A DNA stretch of 64,000 nt, taken from Verticillium longisporum (Eukaryota > Ascomycota > Sordariomycetes > Glomerellales > Plectosphaerellaceae). Positions 63,381 to 64,000 of the stretch are shown here, one piece after another. The notes below the pieces were generated by a model that was given only the letters and a program-made list of their open reading frames with translations, made no database searches and had not been told where the DNA came from. Where the stretch lies: contig JAETXT010000002.1 in NCBI GenBank assembly GCA_019188255.1, positions 1,240,001-1,304,000 of the forward strand. The letters run 5' to 3'. Within the stretch, counting starts at the first letter, position 1. Each line of letters starts with the position of its first letter. The position numbers and the translations under genes were made by a program.

Positions 63381-64000
63381 AAGGATAATAAATTATCCTT
63401 TAAAGAGGAGGGTACTTTATTTATTTAAAGTATATTCTACTCTTCTTCTAGTTTATTAATTTATATTCTCCTTTTAGAGAAAGTATCCTAGATTAATAAT
63501 TTATAGATTTCTAATTAAGTTCTTAAATTCTAAAATAGAAATAAGCTTTAATATTATTTTATTCTTTATAAGCTCTTTTATAATAGAATATAGGATATAT
63601 TAATCTAGAATAATAACCCTAGACTCTATTAAATCCTTAGACTCTATTTAAATAATCTCCTAGTGAATCGTTATTAATTTCTTAGCTTTAGCTTTTTAGT
63701 TTTAAGGTTAAGAAAGAGCTTCTTTTTTCGCTTTTTTCTTAAAAATAATATAGATATATTTTACCCTTTATTTAAGGGGTAAGGTCCCCTTTTCCCTAGA
63801 GCTATAATATTATTCCGATATAGGGATAAGCTTCTATCTTTATAGGGTTACTTTTATAGCTTAGATATAGGCTCTATTTATAATATCCTTTAGCTTAGTC
63901 TTAATAATAGCTTATTAAACGTTTATACCTAGGTCTTCTTCTAGCTATAGCTTTTTAGATAAAATAGGAAGTATATTATTTATTAGTATTTATTCCCTTA

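Larger units (their letters stand above)
53153..64000. repeat. RIP-degraded AT-rich block, right part (runs off the window)
   Basis: Nearly 11 kb of very AT-rich DNA with only scattered CA/TG dinucleotides although CG still occurs, dense stop codons in every frame and no readable gene. It contains multiple copies of a ~190 bp LTR-like repeat and degenerate retroelement coding relics, listed separately. The clear preference for CpA loss over CpG loss is the RIP signature. The block may be a relic of nested Ty3/gypsy elements at a pericentromeric, subtelomeric or interstitial site; the window gives no telomere repeat to decide. Confidence 0.92.

Noticed and set aside
53153..64000. Possible CRISPR array or satellite because of repeated units
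   Set aside because: Only three spaced copies of a ~190 bp unit with long, different intervals; this is a eukaryotic RIPed retroelement region.

Overview
The window is chromosomal DNA from a filamentous ascomycete (Pezizomycotina). The evidence is short 50-80 bp GT-AG introns in most genes, fungal housekeeping proteins with filamentous-type sequences, and a large AT-rich block almost stripped of CpA/TpG dinucleotides, the footprint of repeat-induced point mutation (RIP). Protein flavour suggests Sordariomycetes, perhaps Hypocreales; that rank is inference.

Layout. 1-49.3 kb is a normal-GC, gene-dense arm carrying about 20 conserved genes, many divergent or convergent: HOS3-like deacetylase (5' part only), a small membrane protein, NTE1, GPN2, POP5, YND1-type apyrase, Hikeshi/OPI10, a YJR142W-like Nudix protein, RPB8, ELP4, SEN34, an Asi-type RING membrane protein, MTR3, an MNN9-family mannosyltransferase, the Arf-GEF GEA, a U1A/U2B''-type RNA-binding protein, VMA8, SYF1, a 94-aa conserved protein, CCA1, TTI2 and FIG4. 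About 150 bp upstream of the FIG4 start codon the sequence changes abruptly to very AT-rich DNA (49.35-64 kb) made of RIP-degraded repeats. These include three same-orientation copies of a ~190 bp LTR-like repeat and two minus-strand relics of Ty3/gypsy-type integrase that can be recognised only by mentally undoing C-to-T changes. One GC-normal Fot1/pogo-type DNA transposon (51,294-53,152), with ~50 bp terminal inverted repeats and a TA target duplication, sits inside the degraded DNA and looks younger than the RIP.

Functionally the arm is dominated by core RNA and membrane biology. POP5, SEN34, ELP4 and CCA1 act on tRNA; MTR3, SYF1, the U1A/U2B'' protein and RPB8 act on other RNA or its synthesis; NTE1, FIG4, GEA, VMA8, YND1 and MNN9 act in lipid, endomembrane and cell-wall glycan pathways. 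No secondary-metabolite cluster, CRISPR array, tRNA or rRNA gene was seen.

The most notable oddities are: (1) four clear one-base reading-frame breaks in essential-type genes, each at a homopolymer run one base too short, with a probable fifth in MTR3, which points to systematic assembly under-calling; (2) an in-frame UAG in SYF1 at a position expected to be Trp, which is a substitution rather than an indel and could be a real mutation, an error or an A-to-I edited codon; (3) the near-complete, sharply bounded RIP block with an un-RIPed transposon inside. I found no convincing wholly new biological system. Exon boundaries were placed by eye from splice consensus and remembered family sequences.
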